From: Silene conica | Taxonomy: Eukaryota; Streptophyta; Magnoliopsida; Caryophyllales; Caryophyllaceae | Reading direction: 5' to 3' | DNA: 64,000 bases | Assembly (NCBI GenBank): GCA_029255685.2 | Contig: CM055312.2 | Span: forward strand, 54,656,202-54,720,201 | Shown: positions 55,241 through 64,000 of the stretch, piece by piece | How the letters are laid out: every line of letters starts with the position of its first letter | Position numbering within the stretch: position 1 is the stretch's first letter | Program-made: the position numbers and the translations under genes | The notes under the pieces: model-generated | Told to the model about the DNA's origin: nothing | The model's input: the letters and a program-made list of their open reading frames with translations, nothing else | The model's database searches: none

Positions 55241-55301
<61 letters not shown>

Positions 55302-55408
55302 CCAACACCAACACCAACACCAACACCAACACCAACAACAACAACAACAACAACACCAACACCAACACCAACACCAACACCAACACCAACACCAACACCA
55401 ACACCAAC
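55226..55408. repeat. (CAA)n and (CAACAC)n microsatellite
   Basis: About 18 CAA units, then CAACAC units, a short CAA block, and CAACAC units again. The long Val/Gly, Val/Leu and Cys/Trp frames across it on the minus strand are artefacts of the repeat. Confidence 0.95.
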
Positions 55409-55464
55409 CTGCAAAAAAGAACAATTTACATATATTGGTCTGGGGTCCTTATCTCTCCAGCCTA

Positions 55465-55680
55465 AACCCATCTTTGAATCTTTCATACCATTAGTAAACA
55501 CTCTTATATTTTCTTAATTGTAATGAGACAAAAATTGGGCAGCACTTCCCTATTGTTCTCCAAATACATTATATAGAATGTATTTGGAGAACAATAAGGA
55601 AGTGTTGCCCAATTTTTGTTTCATTACAATCAAGAAAATATAAGAATGTTTACTACCTAAATGGCATGAAAGATTCAAAG
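55465..55680. repeat. Near-perfect long inverted repeat (about 100-bp arms)
   Basis: The arms are centred on ATATAG at about 55571. The left arm reads up to GTTCTCCAAATACATT; the right arm starts AATGTATTTGGAGAACAATA. Pairing extends outwards through AATTGGGCA..ACTTCC, TAATTGTAATGA and GAATCTTTCAT to about 55465 and 55680, with few mismatches. A transcript would form a long hairpin that could feed small-RNA processing. Confidence 0.88.
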
Positions 55681-56062
55681 ACAGTCCCAAAACGGGGACT
55701 ATTCAACAATTACACCTAATGTGTAATTATTGAACGGGTACTATTCAAGAATATTCTAAACAAATCAACAACACTAACAATCAACAACAATGCAAATTTT
55801 ATATCAAAAAACAAACCTCCTAAACATCTTAACAACAATATGCGACGGATTTGGGACGAAATTAGCTACTAACCTAATATTACTAACCACCTAACAATAC
55901 TAACTAAACTAATCAAATAACAATTAAACTAAACTAACTATTCCTAATAACAATAAAAAAACAATAGTACGGAATTTGCGACGGAATTTTGCGACGGATT
56001 AAACAAAAAAAATTAAGACGGTATATTAATAAAATTAGTATACATACATAAGAAAGAAAGAA

Positions 56063-56374
56063 GTGGCGGTGAGGTGGCAGGTGGAGGAGGAAGGAGAGGC
56101 GGCTGGCCGGAGGAAGGAGGGGCGGCGAGGAGGAAGGAGGGGCGGAGGAGGAAGGAAAAGGAAGGAAGGAGAAGGAGAAGGAGAGGAAGAAGGAGGGGCG
56201 GTTGGGATCTCCGGCGACGGCGGCTCCGGCGGCTCCGGCGGGGAGGTAGGGTAGGGTGGTTGGGTGGGTGGTTGGGTGGGTTGGGATCGCCGATAAATCG
56301 CTTAGGGTTTTTTTAATTAATTGTGAAATTGATTTGGGGGAAAAATGAGATCCGCGGGTCTGTATTAAAAAACT
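56063..56374. other. Purine-rich GGA/GGC stretch
   Basis: GGAGGAAGGAGGGGCGG-type sequence (about 56063-56250), then a GGTTGGGTGGG run. It lies between the right subterminal array and the tnp2 leader and may be the promoter and 5' leader of the minus-strand genes. Its open frames are low-complexity. Confidence 0.5.
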
Positions 56375-56773
56375 TTACGACGGAATTTTGCGACGGAATT
56401 TCCGTCGCAAATCTGGTCAAGGTCAAATCTTGACCAGATTTGCGACGGAATTTCCGTCGCAAATATTGACTCCTGCGACGGAAATTCCGTCGCAAATCTG
56501 GTCAACATTTGACCTTGACCTACTTTTGGGCAAGTCTGGTCAATAAGTTTGCGACGGAAAGTCCGTCGCAAAAGTCAATATTTGCGACGGAATTTCCGTC
56601 GCAAACCTTCCCGCCATTTGACTTTCATTACGCGGGTCTGGGAAATTCAGGTCCGTCGCAAATTCCGTCGCAAACAAAAAATCCGTCGCGAAATCCGTCG
56701 CAAAACTAATTTTGCGACGGAATTCCTGTCCGTCGCAAAAAATCCGTCGCAATGGCAGTATTTTTTTGTAGTG
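56375..56773. repeat. CACTA-2 right subterminal array
   Basis: The same GCGACGGA / TCCGTCGC pairs (about 17 words) and the same GGTCAAGGTCAAAT / TTTGACCTTGACC second motif as the left end. Confidence 0.9.
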
Positions 56774-56776
56774 TCA

Positions 56777-57830
56777 GTTGATCCCTTTAGGTCACACCTA
56801 TAGGACAGACCCCTTAAATAATATATTGATCAATTGTATATGATACGAATTGATTGATCTCCTTAAAACCGTATATCGAGAAATCAGAGGTTGAATCTTA
56901 AAGTAAGATTTATATTTGAAATTGAAACGTGTCAATTGTCAAATATTAATCGATATTTTAGAAATGTCGAAATTAGAATGAGAAGGGTTCGTGGTTATAA
57001 CAAATGTTGTATATCGTATTGACGTTTATTATAATAACCATATTTTGAGATGGTAATTATGAATTACTAAATAATTTGTTAAATATGATTTAATTAATTT
57101 GAAATATTATTTATGTGATAAAAATATTTTAAATTAATGCAATTTAATTATGTCACATAGGATGTTGCATATTATACAATTGTACAAATTACATTTTGTA
57201 AAATGAAAGTCCATTTTACATAATGTGTGTCGTGTGATATTATGTGATTATGGGTTGCTTGTAGTTGATTATAGATATATTAGAAACATAATCATGTTGC
57301 CTTGATACACAAGTTGTAGGCATGCAACCCTAAGAGCATAAGAGACAAAAGAGCATCAAAATCTCTTCCTTATGCTCTATTCACACGTCTAACACCACAA
57401 CCCCAATACTCTTCTATTATAAATACATGATACTCTATCACATGTTGATGGTTGAATCCTTATGCATTTTCTAGAGCAAGAAAATACAACAACCTCCTAA
57501 AATATTACTTAGATAATATTTGTAGTATACTAATATATTATTATTAGTACACGGTTTTAAGATAACCTAATTCCGTCTCCTAGCTCGAGTTCGGTCTTCG
57601 GTGTTTAAGGGTAGGTCTTGGGTGCATCGTAAAGGAGGCAATCTAATTTGGTTGCTCCGTGGAGGATCGTCCTAGCACTATTTCGGACCGGTTGTAAGGC
57701 CCTTTTCATTATTGTTCCGCATATGTTATTGCATGCATAAGATCGAATAAATTAATATGAGATTAATTAGTAAAATTAGTAAGACTAAATAAGATGAACA
57801 TGTTAGTATGACTACACTAGTTTCCCTTCA
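56777..57830. other. Remainder of the copia-like solo LTR
   Basis: LTR sequence right of CACTA-2, beginning GTTGATCCCTTTAGGTCACA. AT-rich, with a TATA-like TATTATAAATACATGATA near 57415-57432. No gene. Confidence 0.75.
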
Positions 57831-57835
57831 ATCTA

Positions 57836-59006
57836 TAGTCTAAGGTTTTAACAGAAAAGAAACTAAAACAGAGAACCAAGCGATTAAACAAAGAAGAGAA
57901 GACACTAGGATCTTCGGTTTACTATGGTTTAGGGCGAAATGAGGAAGTCGAGAACGTATTAAGGTCGAGAAAGGGGCAGTGAAAAGGTCCTTTCGGTCCG
58001 CTATTCGCCCTTGGATAAAACTAACAAACTTTCGCTCTAGTTAATCCATACTAAAGTTCGTCGCAGGTCTACCTAATCTAATCTTTCGATCTAGGGTTAG
58101 GGAATCCACACGGTTGATTGGATGCGTTGACTCAAACAATCAAAAGCTATTAATTGCGACAATTAATTGCAAACCCTAATCTAAAACATTCAAGACAACA
58201 ATCAAAGCTTAAGCCATAGTTCCCCTAAATCCTAGTGAGAGATTTAGCCAACCATTTTCATAATATTACTAAAGCAAATACATAAAATAAGATTCAACAT
58301 GATGAACAAGTAAGTAATACAAAACATGAATCAAAGATTAAAGTAGGAAGAAGAATACCGCTACTACAAGATTGAAGGAAGATGAACCAAAAGATTACTT
58401 GAGAATTAAATGTTAAAACTAAGTAAAGGAATTCTAGAAAAAATGAGAAAAGTATTTTTTTGAGATCTAGGTTACAAAAAGCTGCTTCTTTCTATCTGTT
58501 GAGTGATGATTTCTTTCTCCTCTTTCTTTCGCTTTTATTTAAATTTCAGAAACCTTCGAACCCTGAAATTCCACACCCTAGCTCGATCGAATAAGTGAGT
58601 TACTCGATCGAGCAGTTCCTTGCTCCTTCTCAATTGATCGAGTAAATGCCATTACTCGATCGAGTGTCCTTCAGGTGGTCCTCGATGTCATCACAGGTGG
58701 TCTTCGATCGAGCTCCTTTCAACCAACAACCACTCGATCGAGTGGAATCAAAGGTCGATCGAGTGGATTACAGGATTTGGCGAGAGTTTCTTCTTCTGGG
58801 ATTCCTGTTCTTTTCTTGATGTCTTGAAAAATGCTGATTTTGCTAAGATTTCAGCGCATTTCTTCTTCTCCTTCGTTATTTACCTGAAATGAACACAAAG
58901 GCAACAAAGTAGACAATTCGGAGGAAAAAGGGTGCTAAAAGCTAAGATTTAAAGGACAAATACGTGCAAAATGGACCTAAAAAGTCTATATAAATTGCAC
59001 GTATCA
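57836..59006 (-). other. Remainder of the Athila C LTR
   Basis: LTR sequence right of the solo LTR, with the palindrome cluster 58581-58766 and the terminal GCACGTATCA. No gene. Confidence 0.75.
58581..58766. repeat. CTCGATCGAG palindrome cluster in the Athila C LTR
   Basis: Six or seven words: GCTCGATCGAA, ACTCGATCGAGCAG, TTGATCGAGTAA, ACTCGATCGAGTG, TTCGATCGAGC, ACTCGATCGAGTGG and GGTCGATCGAGTGG. Confidence 0.87.
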
Positions 59007-59027
59007 AATATCCCCAAACCAAACCTT
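59007..59027 (-). promoter_or_regulatory. Polypurine tract of Athila C
   Basis: AAAGGTTTGGTTTGGGGATA on the minus strand beside the LTR start TGATACGTGC, identical in style to Athila A. Confidence 0.85.
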
Positions 59028-59313
59028 TGCTTGTCCTCAAGCAAATAAGGTGCATCTAGCCTTGCAAAAAGGAACTGAGCGCAGAACACTTGCCGAAATG
59101 TCTACTCAAACCATATTTAAGACATAAGAAAAAGGTCTTACACAACCTAGCATGCAGATGAGTTGCAACTTGTCAGAGGCCTACTGAACTGTCAACCTTG
59201 CAAGACCATTGACGATGGACTCTCGCGGGTCACTCTTCTCTCGTGAGGCAAAGGGTAAAATAAGTGAATGTAAGAGACATAGAGAAAAAGCCGCTCACCT
59301 AGACTGCGACCAA

Positions 59314-60940
59314 TGATGCGTGTCTATTTTATGATGTTTTTCATCTATTTTTACACGCATTTGGTCGCTCATTTACTATGTTTTAGCCCTTATTTCCCAA
59401 CAATTGTGCACTTTCGTATTTTTATGCTCTTTTGCAGATTTATGCGGAAAAGGGACGATTTTATACCAAATTTATGCCCTCGGGATTTTTTATGACTAAG
59501 GACAAGAAGGAACGAAGCCTAGCGCACATTTCAAGGCCTGAAGATAGCTTTAACAAGCAAAGAATCGATCCACGACATTGCAGCCTGTTTCAAATGGCTA
59601 TATCTCGAGTTCTAGAGCTGATAATGGAGTTATTCCAGTTGGAGGTGAAAGCTTAGCCTCTTAGCTTTCCAACGCCGCAAGAATCGCTTGATTACGATAA
59701 GTAACGAAGAAATGACAGCTGTTTTAAGATCGACGCGCGCTGCAGTCCCGACAATTGGGTCGACCGACCTCAGCGCTGACCCAGAAGTTTCCGCGAAGCC
59801 CATTAAAGTGTTTAGGTCATTAGGAAACTCTTTAATTCCGCCTATTTAAGCTAAATTACGGGATTAGAGTTATGCATTCAGTTTCTAATAGAGTTTTGCT
59901 CAGTCTTTAATTTAGTTTTATCTTTAGTTGTAATCTTTCAATAATCATCAAACACTTTTAGTTTTGTTCTTCAATCTTTCAAGCATTCATCAATAAAGTT
60001 TGTTCCTTTCTGCCTTAATTCCGATTTCTGGTAATTATTCCCTAATCTAGTTTAATTATTGTTCTTATTATTGTTGCATCCGGTTTAAGTTAGAATCTCA
60101 AGCTTTATTAATTCTTGCATGTTTAGATTATCGTTCATCATGTTTTCCATATCAAATCTTGTTTTTATTATTGTTCCGGTAATTATGAGTAGCTAAATTT
60201 CATATGTTAGGATGTAGGGGATGAATATGCATAGGAAATAAAAATTCCGAGACCGACCTGTAGCAGAGCCGTGGTCGGCCGACTCAAATAATGGGTCGAT
60301 CGACCAAGGCGGTGGTCGGGCGACTGGGCTAGCCGGTCGGTCGACCCACTCGCGTCTGTTTCCTGTTTCGTCTTTCTTTGTTGACTATAATACCCTACAA
60401 TGAGACTGAACGGAGACTTGTAGGATGTTAGTAATGACCTACCCAAGATTGAGAGATACGGGAAGGGCATTGGTTTACACCTTAAGACGGCTAGGTTACT
60501 CAAGACTGAAAGGTATGTGACCTAGGATTTAGGAATCACCCTTATTGTTGACACCCAATAATTGTGAGACCTAGGAACTAATAGCATAGGCCGAAAGGAG
60601 CTATTAGGTACCATAGACCGAAAGGATATGTTACACCCCTTACGCGACTGCAATACATGTTGACCTTAGGATTTATATTACCTTAGCTATTTATTACCCA
60701 AACATCCTAGCATCTCTTTTAATATAGTTTTTATCTCATCTTTATTTTCTTGTTTTATTTTTATCTTTGCCTTAGACTTAGTACACAATCAATCAATCCC
60801 CCAAAAATTGTTACTTTAGACATTAACATCAAACAATAAACATTCCCCACCTCCTTGTGGTTCGACCCTGACTTTCACTATCTATTGTTAAAGTTAGGAA
60901 TTATAAATTTTATCTTTGATACCCTCAACGACGGGCATCA
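59314..60940 (+). mobile_element. 5' LTR of Athila D
   Basis: A 1,627-bp block starting TGATGCGTGTC and ending GACGGGCATCA, five bases before the tRNA-Asp primer site. GTCGACC-type palindromes lie at 59757-59769 and 60249-60350. It interrupts the Athila C 3' region, with ACCAA immediately left. Confidence 0.88.
59757..60350. repeat. GGTCGACC palindromes in the Athila D LTR
   Basis: GGGTCGACCGACC near 59757, then GTGGTCGGCCGAC, GGGTCGATCGACC, GTGGTCGGGCGAC and GGTCGGTCGACCC between 60270 and 60350. Confidence 0.85.
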
Positions 60941-60944
60941 AATT

Positions 60945-60965
60945 TTGGCGCCGTTGCCGGGGAGG
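60945..60965 (+). promoter_or_regulatory. Primer-binding site of Athila D, tRNA-Asp type
   Basis: TTGGCGCCGTTGCCGGGGAG, complementary to the plant tRNA-Asp 3' end. It is longer and cleaner than the Athila A copy. Confidence 0.92.
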
Positions 60966-61062
60966 TGACGCCAGTGTTTATTGTTTTTGTTTTTGTTTCT
61001 CTTTGTTTAAGGAACTTTTTGTTCCTTAAACCTTCTCACCATTTTCTTGTAGTTTCCATCTT

Positions 61063-61512
61063 ATGCGCAGGTCAGTTCAAGGAGAACTCCTACCACTTGA
61101 CCACGAGCTTGAGAGGACTCTTAGAGAAAGGAGAAAGCAACTTCTAGCGAATCAGGAAGGAGGTTCACCATCTTCCCTATTCCAAGAAGACTTATTTGAA
61201 CAACCATCATTACCATCTTCACCAAAAACACCACCTTCACAACCAAATTCACCCAACAATCCACTTTCACCAAGAACACCACCTTTTACCTACTTTCCAG
61301 TTTTTCCAAAAGAAGAAGAAAACATGACAGAGGAAGCTACTATTGCCAGTCACACCATGCCTCAGCCAAAGGACCTATACAAAGGGTTCACCTTACCTGC
61401 AGGTACTGGGAAGCCATTCGAGGCCAAGTCTGCCTATATTACTATGGTTGAAAGAAACCAATTTGGAGGCTCGGCCAATGAGGATGCTGCAAAGCATATT
61501 GAAATCTTTCGA
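61063..61512 (+). pseudogene. Athila D gag, N-terminal part
   Basis: Starts MRRSVQGELLPLDHELERTL and passes through a Pro/Ser-rich linker (SPKTPPSQPNSPNNPLSPRT). It reaches the conserved DLYKGFTLPAGTGKPFEAKS, ERNQFGGSANEDAAKHIEIF block, equivalent to GRNQFYGLADEDPFKHVETF in Athila A. It is then cut by LINE-3, so the gag core is missing. The last codons before the stop at 61533 are LINE sequence. Confidence 0.82.
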
Positions 61513-61554
61513 AGTCTACCGTCATCTTTCTAGGGTAAATCGTGATCCTAAACT

Positions 61555-62724
61555 ATGGCTCGATCAAGATCATCATCACCAAAAACCAACCATTCACGTA
61601 GCAAATCTAGTAGTAGTAGTGTTGGACAGAAGAAAGGGCCAGAGGAGGAGGATGTCTTACGTACCAAAGCAATGCATGAAATAAACCCTATACCAGGACT
61701 GTCGTTTGCTGATGAAGAAAATCCTGAAGAACAATTCACTCTGGTCACAAACAGAAGGAAAAAACGTACTCTGAATGAACCTCCATCAGAAAATACTATA
61801 GTGAATGACCCAGATGAAGCACTCTTCCAATTCACTGCTGAGGATACAAAAGACGAGATAGAGTATTGGCACCAAGCAGTGTACTGTTTTGTGGTTGGAG
61901 CCAATCCTCCCTGGGAAATTTTGCAAGGATTTGTGCAGAGAGTATGGGGAAAACATGGCATAGACAAGGTTTCGTTTTTGCCCAATGGAGTATTTATGGT
62001 TCGTTTCAAGGATATGAAAGGCAAAGAAACAGTTTTGAGTGCAGGGTATCACATGTTCGATAATAAGCCCCTCATAGTTAAACCTTGAAAGGAAAATATT
62101 GACCTATTGAAGGATGAGATTAAGGCTGTCCCAGCATGGATACGATTACATGGGTTGCCTCTCAAGTTTTGGGGAAAGTGTTTGCCAATGATTGCAAATA
62201 TGGTGGGTACTTACATCAAATCTGATAATGCAACAGACACCAAAACGAGACTGGGTTTTGCCAGGACTATGGTGGAGTTGAAGGTTGGTCAGCAATTCCC
62301 AAACACAGTCAAATTCAAAGATGAATATGGAACAAAAATAGAGATTAAGATTGAATATGAATGGAGGCCGTTAAAATGTGATAAGTGCAACGGTTTAGGG
62401 CATGAAGGTGCTACTTGTAGAAGGCTTGCAAAACCAGTGGGCTCTAAGAAGGTCTGGAAACCAATCCCTAAACCTTTGAAGCCTTTGTCTGATGTAGACT
62501 TCCCTGCATTACCTAGTGCCAGTCCTCCCCTGAGATTGTCTAGTCCCAATCCAAGGATTTCTACAGAAGCTACTCCATCTGCAAAAGTTCCTAATAGTAG
62601 TCCAAATACAGAGGTTCCTGCAATTAGTCCACAAACAGCAGAGACTGAGCAACCTATGATACAACAGGATGAGGCATATGTTAAAGATACTGGTAAACAT
62701 TCCTCATCCAATTCCAATGAATAA
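61555..62724 (+). pseudogene. LINE-3 ORF1 (DUF4283, zinc knuckle) with one in-frame stop
   Basis: Starts MARSRSSSPKTNHSRSKSSS. The DUF4283 domain has EIEYWHQAVYCFVVGANPPW, EILQGFVQRVWGKHGIDKVS and VFMVRFKDMKGKETVLSAGY. A TGA at 62086-62088 interrupts it after HMFDNKPLIVKP. The same frame then continues VPAWIRLHGLPLKFWGKCLP, LGFARTMVELKVGQ and the zinc knuckle CDKCNGLGHEGATC (CX2CX4HX4C), then a Pro/Ser-rich tail. If it is the only lesion, the element has decayed little. It probably binds LINE RNA. Confidence 0.88.
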
Positions 62725-64000
62725 TTTAGGCTTTTGGAACGTGCGAGGGCTGAACCATGTAAATAAACAAAATTTAGTTAAAAGCTTTATTCATAATAAT
62801 GATGCTAGTTTATTTGGGTTGTTGGAAACCAAAATAAATGGAAGTAATGTGAGTAATATCTCTCAAAGGATGTTAGAGGGGTGGTGTGTGACCACCAATA
62901 GCCATTTACATAGAGGAGGAAGGGTGTGGTTTCTCTGGAAACCTAGCCATTTTGATGTATCTATTATTCAGTATGATGCTCAATTCATTCATACCCAGGT
63001 GCAGTGTAAGATAACTAACCAAGTTTTCCTACTCACTATGGTCTATGCCTTCAATGAAGGAAGACATCGTACTAGTTTATGGGAGAGTCTGGTGAATATT
63101 GCTGATGGCTGCAACTTACCTTGGGCAGTAGCTGGGGATTTCAACACTGTTGTTTCCCCAGAGGAGAGAATAAGAGGAACTACAAAAATTGAGGATATGG
63201 ATTCATTCATAGAGTGCCTTCAACACTGTAAACTCTCTGATATTAAAGCTACTGGGGCTTTCTTTACCTGGAATAACAAACAAGATGAACAATGCAGGAA
63301 ATATAGCAGATTAGATAGATTTCTGATTAATGCTCATTGGACCACTTGCTTCCCTGACATGAATGGCCATTTTCATCCAGAAGGATTATTGGACCATAGC
63401 CCTTGCATTATCAGAAATACGAAACTGGATGGGAGGAGGAATGCTAGTTTCAAGTATTACAATATGTGGAGCAAGGCCACTGAATTCTTACCTAAAGTGA
63501 CAGAAGTTTGGAATCAGATGATAGAAGGAACCAAGATGTTTAGTCTGGTGAAAAAACTCAAGGCTCTGAAACCAATCCTCAAAAATATGAACAAAGACAG
63601 GTTTGATGATGTAGAGGTCAATACTGCAAGGTTGACTCTACAGTTGGAACAGTTGCAGATTCAATTGCAACATCAGCCCACTGATAACCACTTGATTGCT
63701 CAGGAAGTAAAGCTACTTAAGGAAGTGAGGCATTGGACTGATGCTCGAAATAGCTTCCTAAGTCAGAAAGCCAAGGAAACTTGGAAAGGGGAGGGGGATG
63801 CTAATACTGCTTTGTTTCACAAAGCTATCAAATCCAGATGCATCAAAAATAGAGTAACTCAGATAGAGAACATGGAAGGGATGTTATGTTCAGACTCTGC
63901 TAGCATTCAAGCAGCTTTCCTGGGATTTTATCAAACTCTGCTGGGGAGTAAAAGCCCCACTGAACCAGTACAGAGAGCAGTCATTCAAACTGGTAAAATG
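62717..64000 (+). CDS. LINE-3 ORF2: APE-type endonuclease and start of reverse transcriptase (partial)
   Basis: ATG at 62717 overlaps the end of ORF1 by eight bases, and the frame is open for 428 codons to the window edge. Endonuclease motifs in order: NLGFWNVRGLN, FGLLETKI, LTMVYAFNEG, WAVAGDFNTVVSPEERIRG, GAFFTWNNKQ, YSRLDRFLIN and GLLDHSPCII. This is the complete set for an apurinic-type nuclease (N, E, D/N, D, H). A helical linker follows with FKYYNMWSKA, WKGEGDANTALFHKAIKSR and NRVTQIENMEG, which lead into reverse transcriptase. RT and zf-RVT should lie right of the window. The protein nicks target DNA and primes reverse transcription. No lesion was found in the part seen. Confidence 0.92.
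   Translation, partial: MNNLGFWNVRGLNHVNKQNLVKSFIHNNDASLFGLLETKINGSNVSNISQRMLEGWCVTTNSHLHRGGRVWFLWKPSHFDVSIIQYDAQFIHTQVQCKITNQVFLLTMVYAFNEGRHRTSLWESLVNIADGCNLPWAVAGDFNTVVSPEERIRGTTKIEDMDSFIECLQHCKLSDIKATGAFFTWNNKQDEQCRKYSRLDRFLINAHWTTCFPDMNGHFHPEGLLDHSPCIIRNTKLDGRRNASFKYYNMWSKATEFLPKVTEVWNQMIEGTKMFSLVKKLKALKPILKNMNKDRFDDVEVNTARLTLQLEQLQIQLQHQPTDNHLIAQEVKLLKEVRHWTDARNSFLSQKAKETWKGEGDANTALFHKAIKSRCIKNRVTQIENMEGMLCSDSASIQAAFLGFYQTLLGSKSPTEPVQRAVIQTGKM

Larger units (their letters stand above)
55082..56062. other. CACTA-2 leader region upstream of tnp2
   Basis: Noncoding. It holds AACAAC-rich sequence, the (AAC/ACC)n microsatellite (55240-55408), the long hairpin (55465-55680) and stray GCGACGGA words near 55842 and 55977-56000. 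Confidence 0.6.
48995..56773 (-). mobile_element. CACTA-2: nearly complete En/Spm element with tnp2 and tnpA-like genes
   Basis: Starts CACTACAAAACAATG and ends in the inverse TTTTTTGTAGTG, with a 3-bp duplication TCA (48992-48994, 56774-56776). Both ends carry tens of GCGACGGA / TCCGTCGC words. Two minus-strand genes lie inside: a TNP2-type transposase with three coding exons and no obvious break, and a multi-exon Transposase_24-type gene. The length of 7.8 kb suits an autonomous element. Confidence 0.93.
48813..57830. mobile_element. Solo LTR (probably copia), carrying CACTA-2
   Basis: Starts TGTTGGGAAATG, ends TTTCCCTTCA, and is flanked by the 5-bp duplication ATCTA (48808-48812, 57831-57835). 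Removing CACTA-2 leaves about 1.2 kb of LTR without genes. The text TGACATTAGTGTCGTATGA and TCACACCTATAGGACAG parallels the solo LTR at 16936-17875. Confidence 0.88.
48666..59006 (-). mobile_element. 3' LTR of Athila C (interrupted)
   Basis: Outer ends TGTCGCAACCC (left) and TGCACGTATCA (right). Without the 9-kb insertion the LTR would be about 1.3 kb. Text such as CAAATTGGGGGTGTTT and ATCTTCGGTTTACTATGG parallels CAAAATTGGGGGTTTTC and AACTTCGGTTCACCATGG in the Athila A LTR, so the two are homologous. Confidence 0.82.
48666..59308 (-). mobile_element. Athila C: 3' LTR and adjoining 3' region of an Athila element
   Basis: The minus-strand element is represented by an LTR (59006-48666) and about 300 bp of 3' region with polypurine tract (59308-59007), which is then cut by Athila D. 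The PPT and the first bases of the LTR match Athila A closely. The LTR is interrupted by a solo LTR and CACTA-2. Confidence 0.85.
59314..64000 (+). mobile_element. Athila D: plus-strand Athila element, 5' end, cut by LINE-3
   Basis: The LTR, primer site, leader and start of gag are present up to about 61512, where LINE-3 begins. The remainder lies right of the window. Confidence 0.85.
61513..64000 (+). mobile_element. LINE-3: plant LINE, 5' part to window end
   Basis: Inserted in Athila D gag. ORF1 (61555-62724) has a single stop, and ORF2 is open from 62717 to the window end. It is the best preserved of the three LINEs by eye. The left boundary is placed where gag similarity ends. Confidence 0.88.

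Noticed and set aside
55226..55501. Open frames of repeated Val-Gly, Val-Leu or Cys-Trp on the minus strand
   Set aside because: They are translations of the CAA/CAACAC microsatellite in three frames and have no independent support.
56063..56316. Gly/Arg/Glu-rich open frames
   Set aside because: Low-complexity purine-rich DNA in the CACTA-2 promoter region, with two overlapping frames equally open.

Overview
This is a plant nuclear window, almost certainly from a eudicot with a large, repeat-rich genome. The evidence is Athila-type Ty3/gypsy elements with a tRNA-Asp primer site, CACTA elements carrying tnp2 and tnpA genes, a Mutator-like element (MULE) with a plant mobile domain gene, plant-type LINEs with DUF4283/zinc-knuckle ORF1, and a plant DUF6817 gene. 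There are no bacterial operons and base composition is AT-rich. The species cannot be fixed from sequence alone. I see one apparently intact host gene, the single-exon DUF6817 gene at 37658-38908. Nearly everything else is transposons nested inside transposons.

Left stack (1-36036). A copia element (LTR 35632-35890, on the minus strand) appears to be interrupted by LINE-2. LINE-2 is interrupted by Athila A (9856-32587, minus). Athila A has gag, protease, RT, RNase H, integrase and a 3' ATHILA-type ORF. It has been broken by CACTA-1 (10799-15229, TSD TTT), a copia-like solo LTR (16936-17875, TSD AAGAC), an LTR-like insert (20001-21688, flanked by CAGTC), LINE-1 (21747-26453, 14-bp TSD), a small hairpin insert near 27000, and Athila B (plus strand, 3' LTR 8041-9855) in its 3' LTR. 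Athila B in turn carries a MULE (860-6764, 9-bp TSD TAGTTTTGG). The MULE has long TIRs, arrays of paired palindromes, a broken mudrA-like transposase and a plant mobile domain (PMD) gene.

Middle (36037-48665). The DUF6817 gene is followed by a CACTA-like terminus at 39903. The stretch beyond it carries exon remnants of a CEREBLON (CRBN) homologue at 44526-46515, a LINE zf-RVT remnant and small repeats.

Right stack (48666-64000). The 3' LTR of Athila C (minus) holds a copia-like solo LTR (48813-57830, TSD ATCTA). That LTR holds CACTA-2 (48995-56773, TSD TCA), which looks close to autonomous, with multi-exon tnp2 and tnpA-like genes. Athila D (plus, 5' LTR 59314-60940, primer site, gag) interrupts Athila C and is itself cut by LINE-3, whose ORF2 stays open to the window end.

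The least explained signal is a recurring set of short TCGA-centred palindromes (CTCGATCGAG in Athila B and C, GGTCGACC or GGTCGGTCGACC in Athila A and D). They cluster in LTRs, 3' leaders and even the gag-protease linker, whether or not the stretch is coding. Exon joins, insertion boundaries and homologies were judged by eye.
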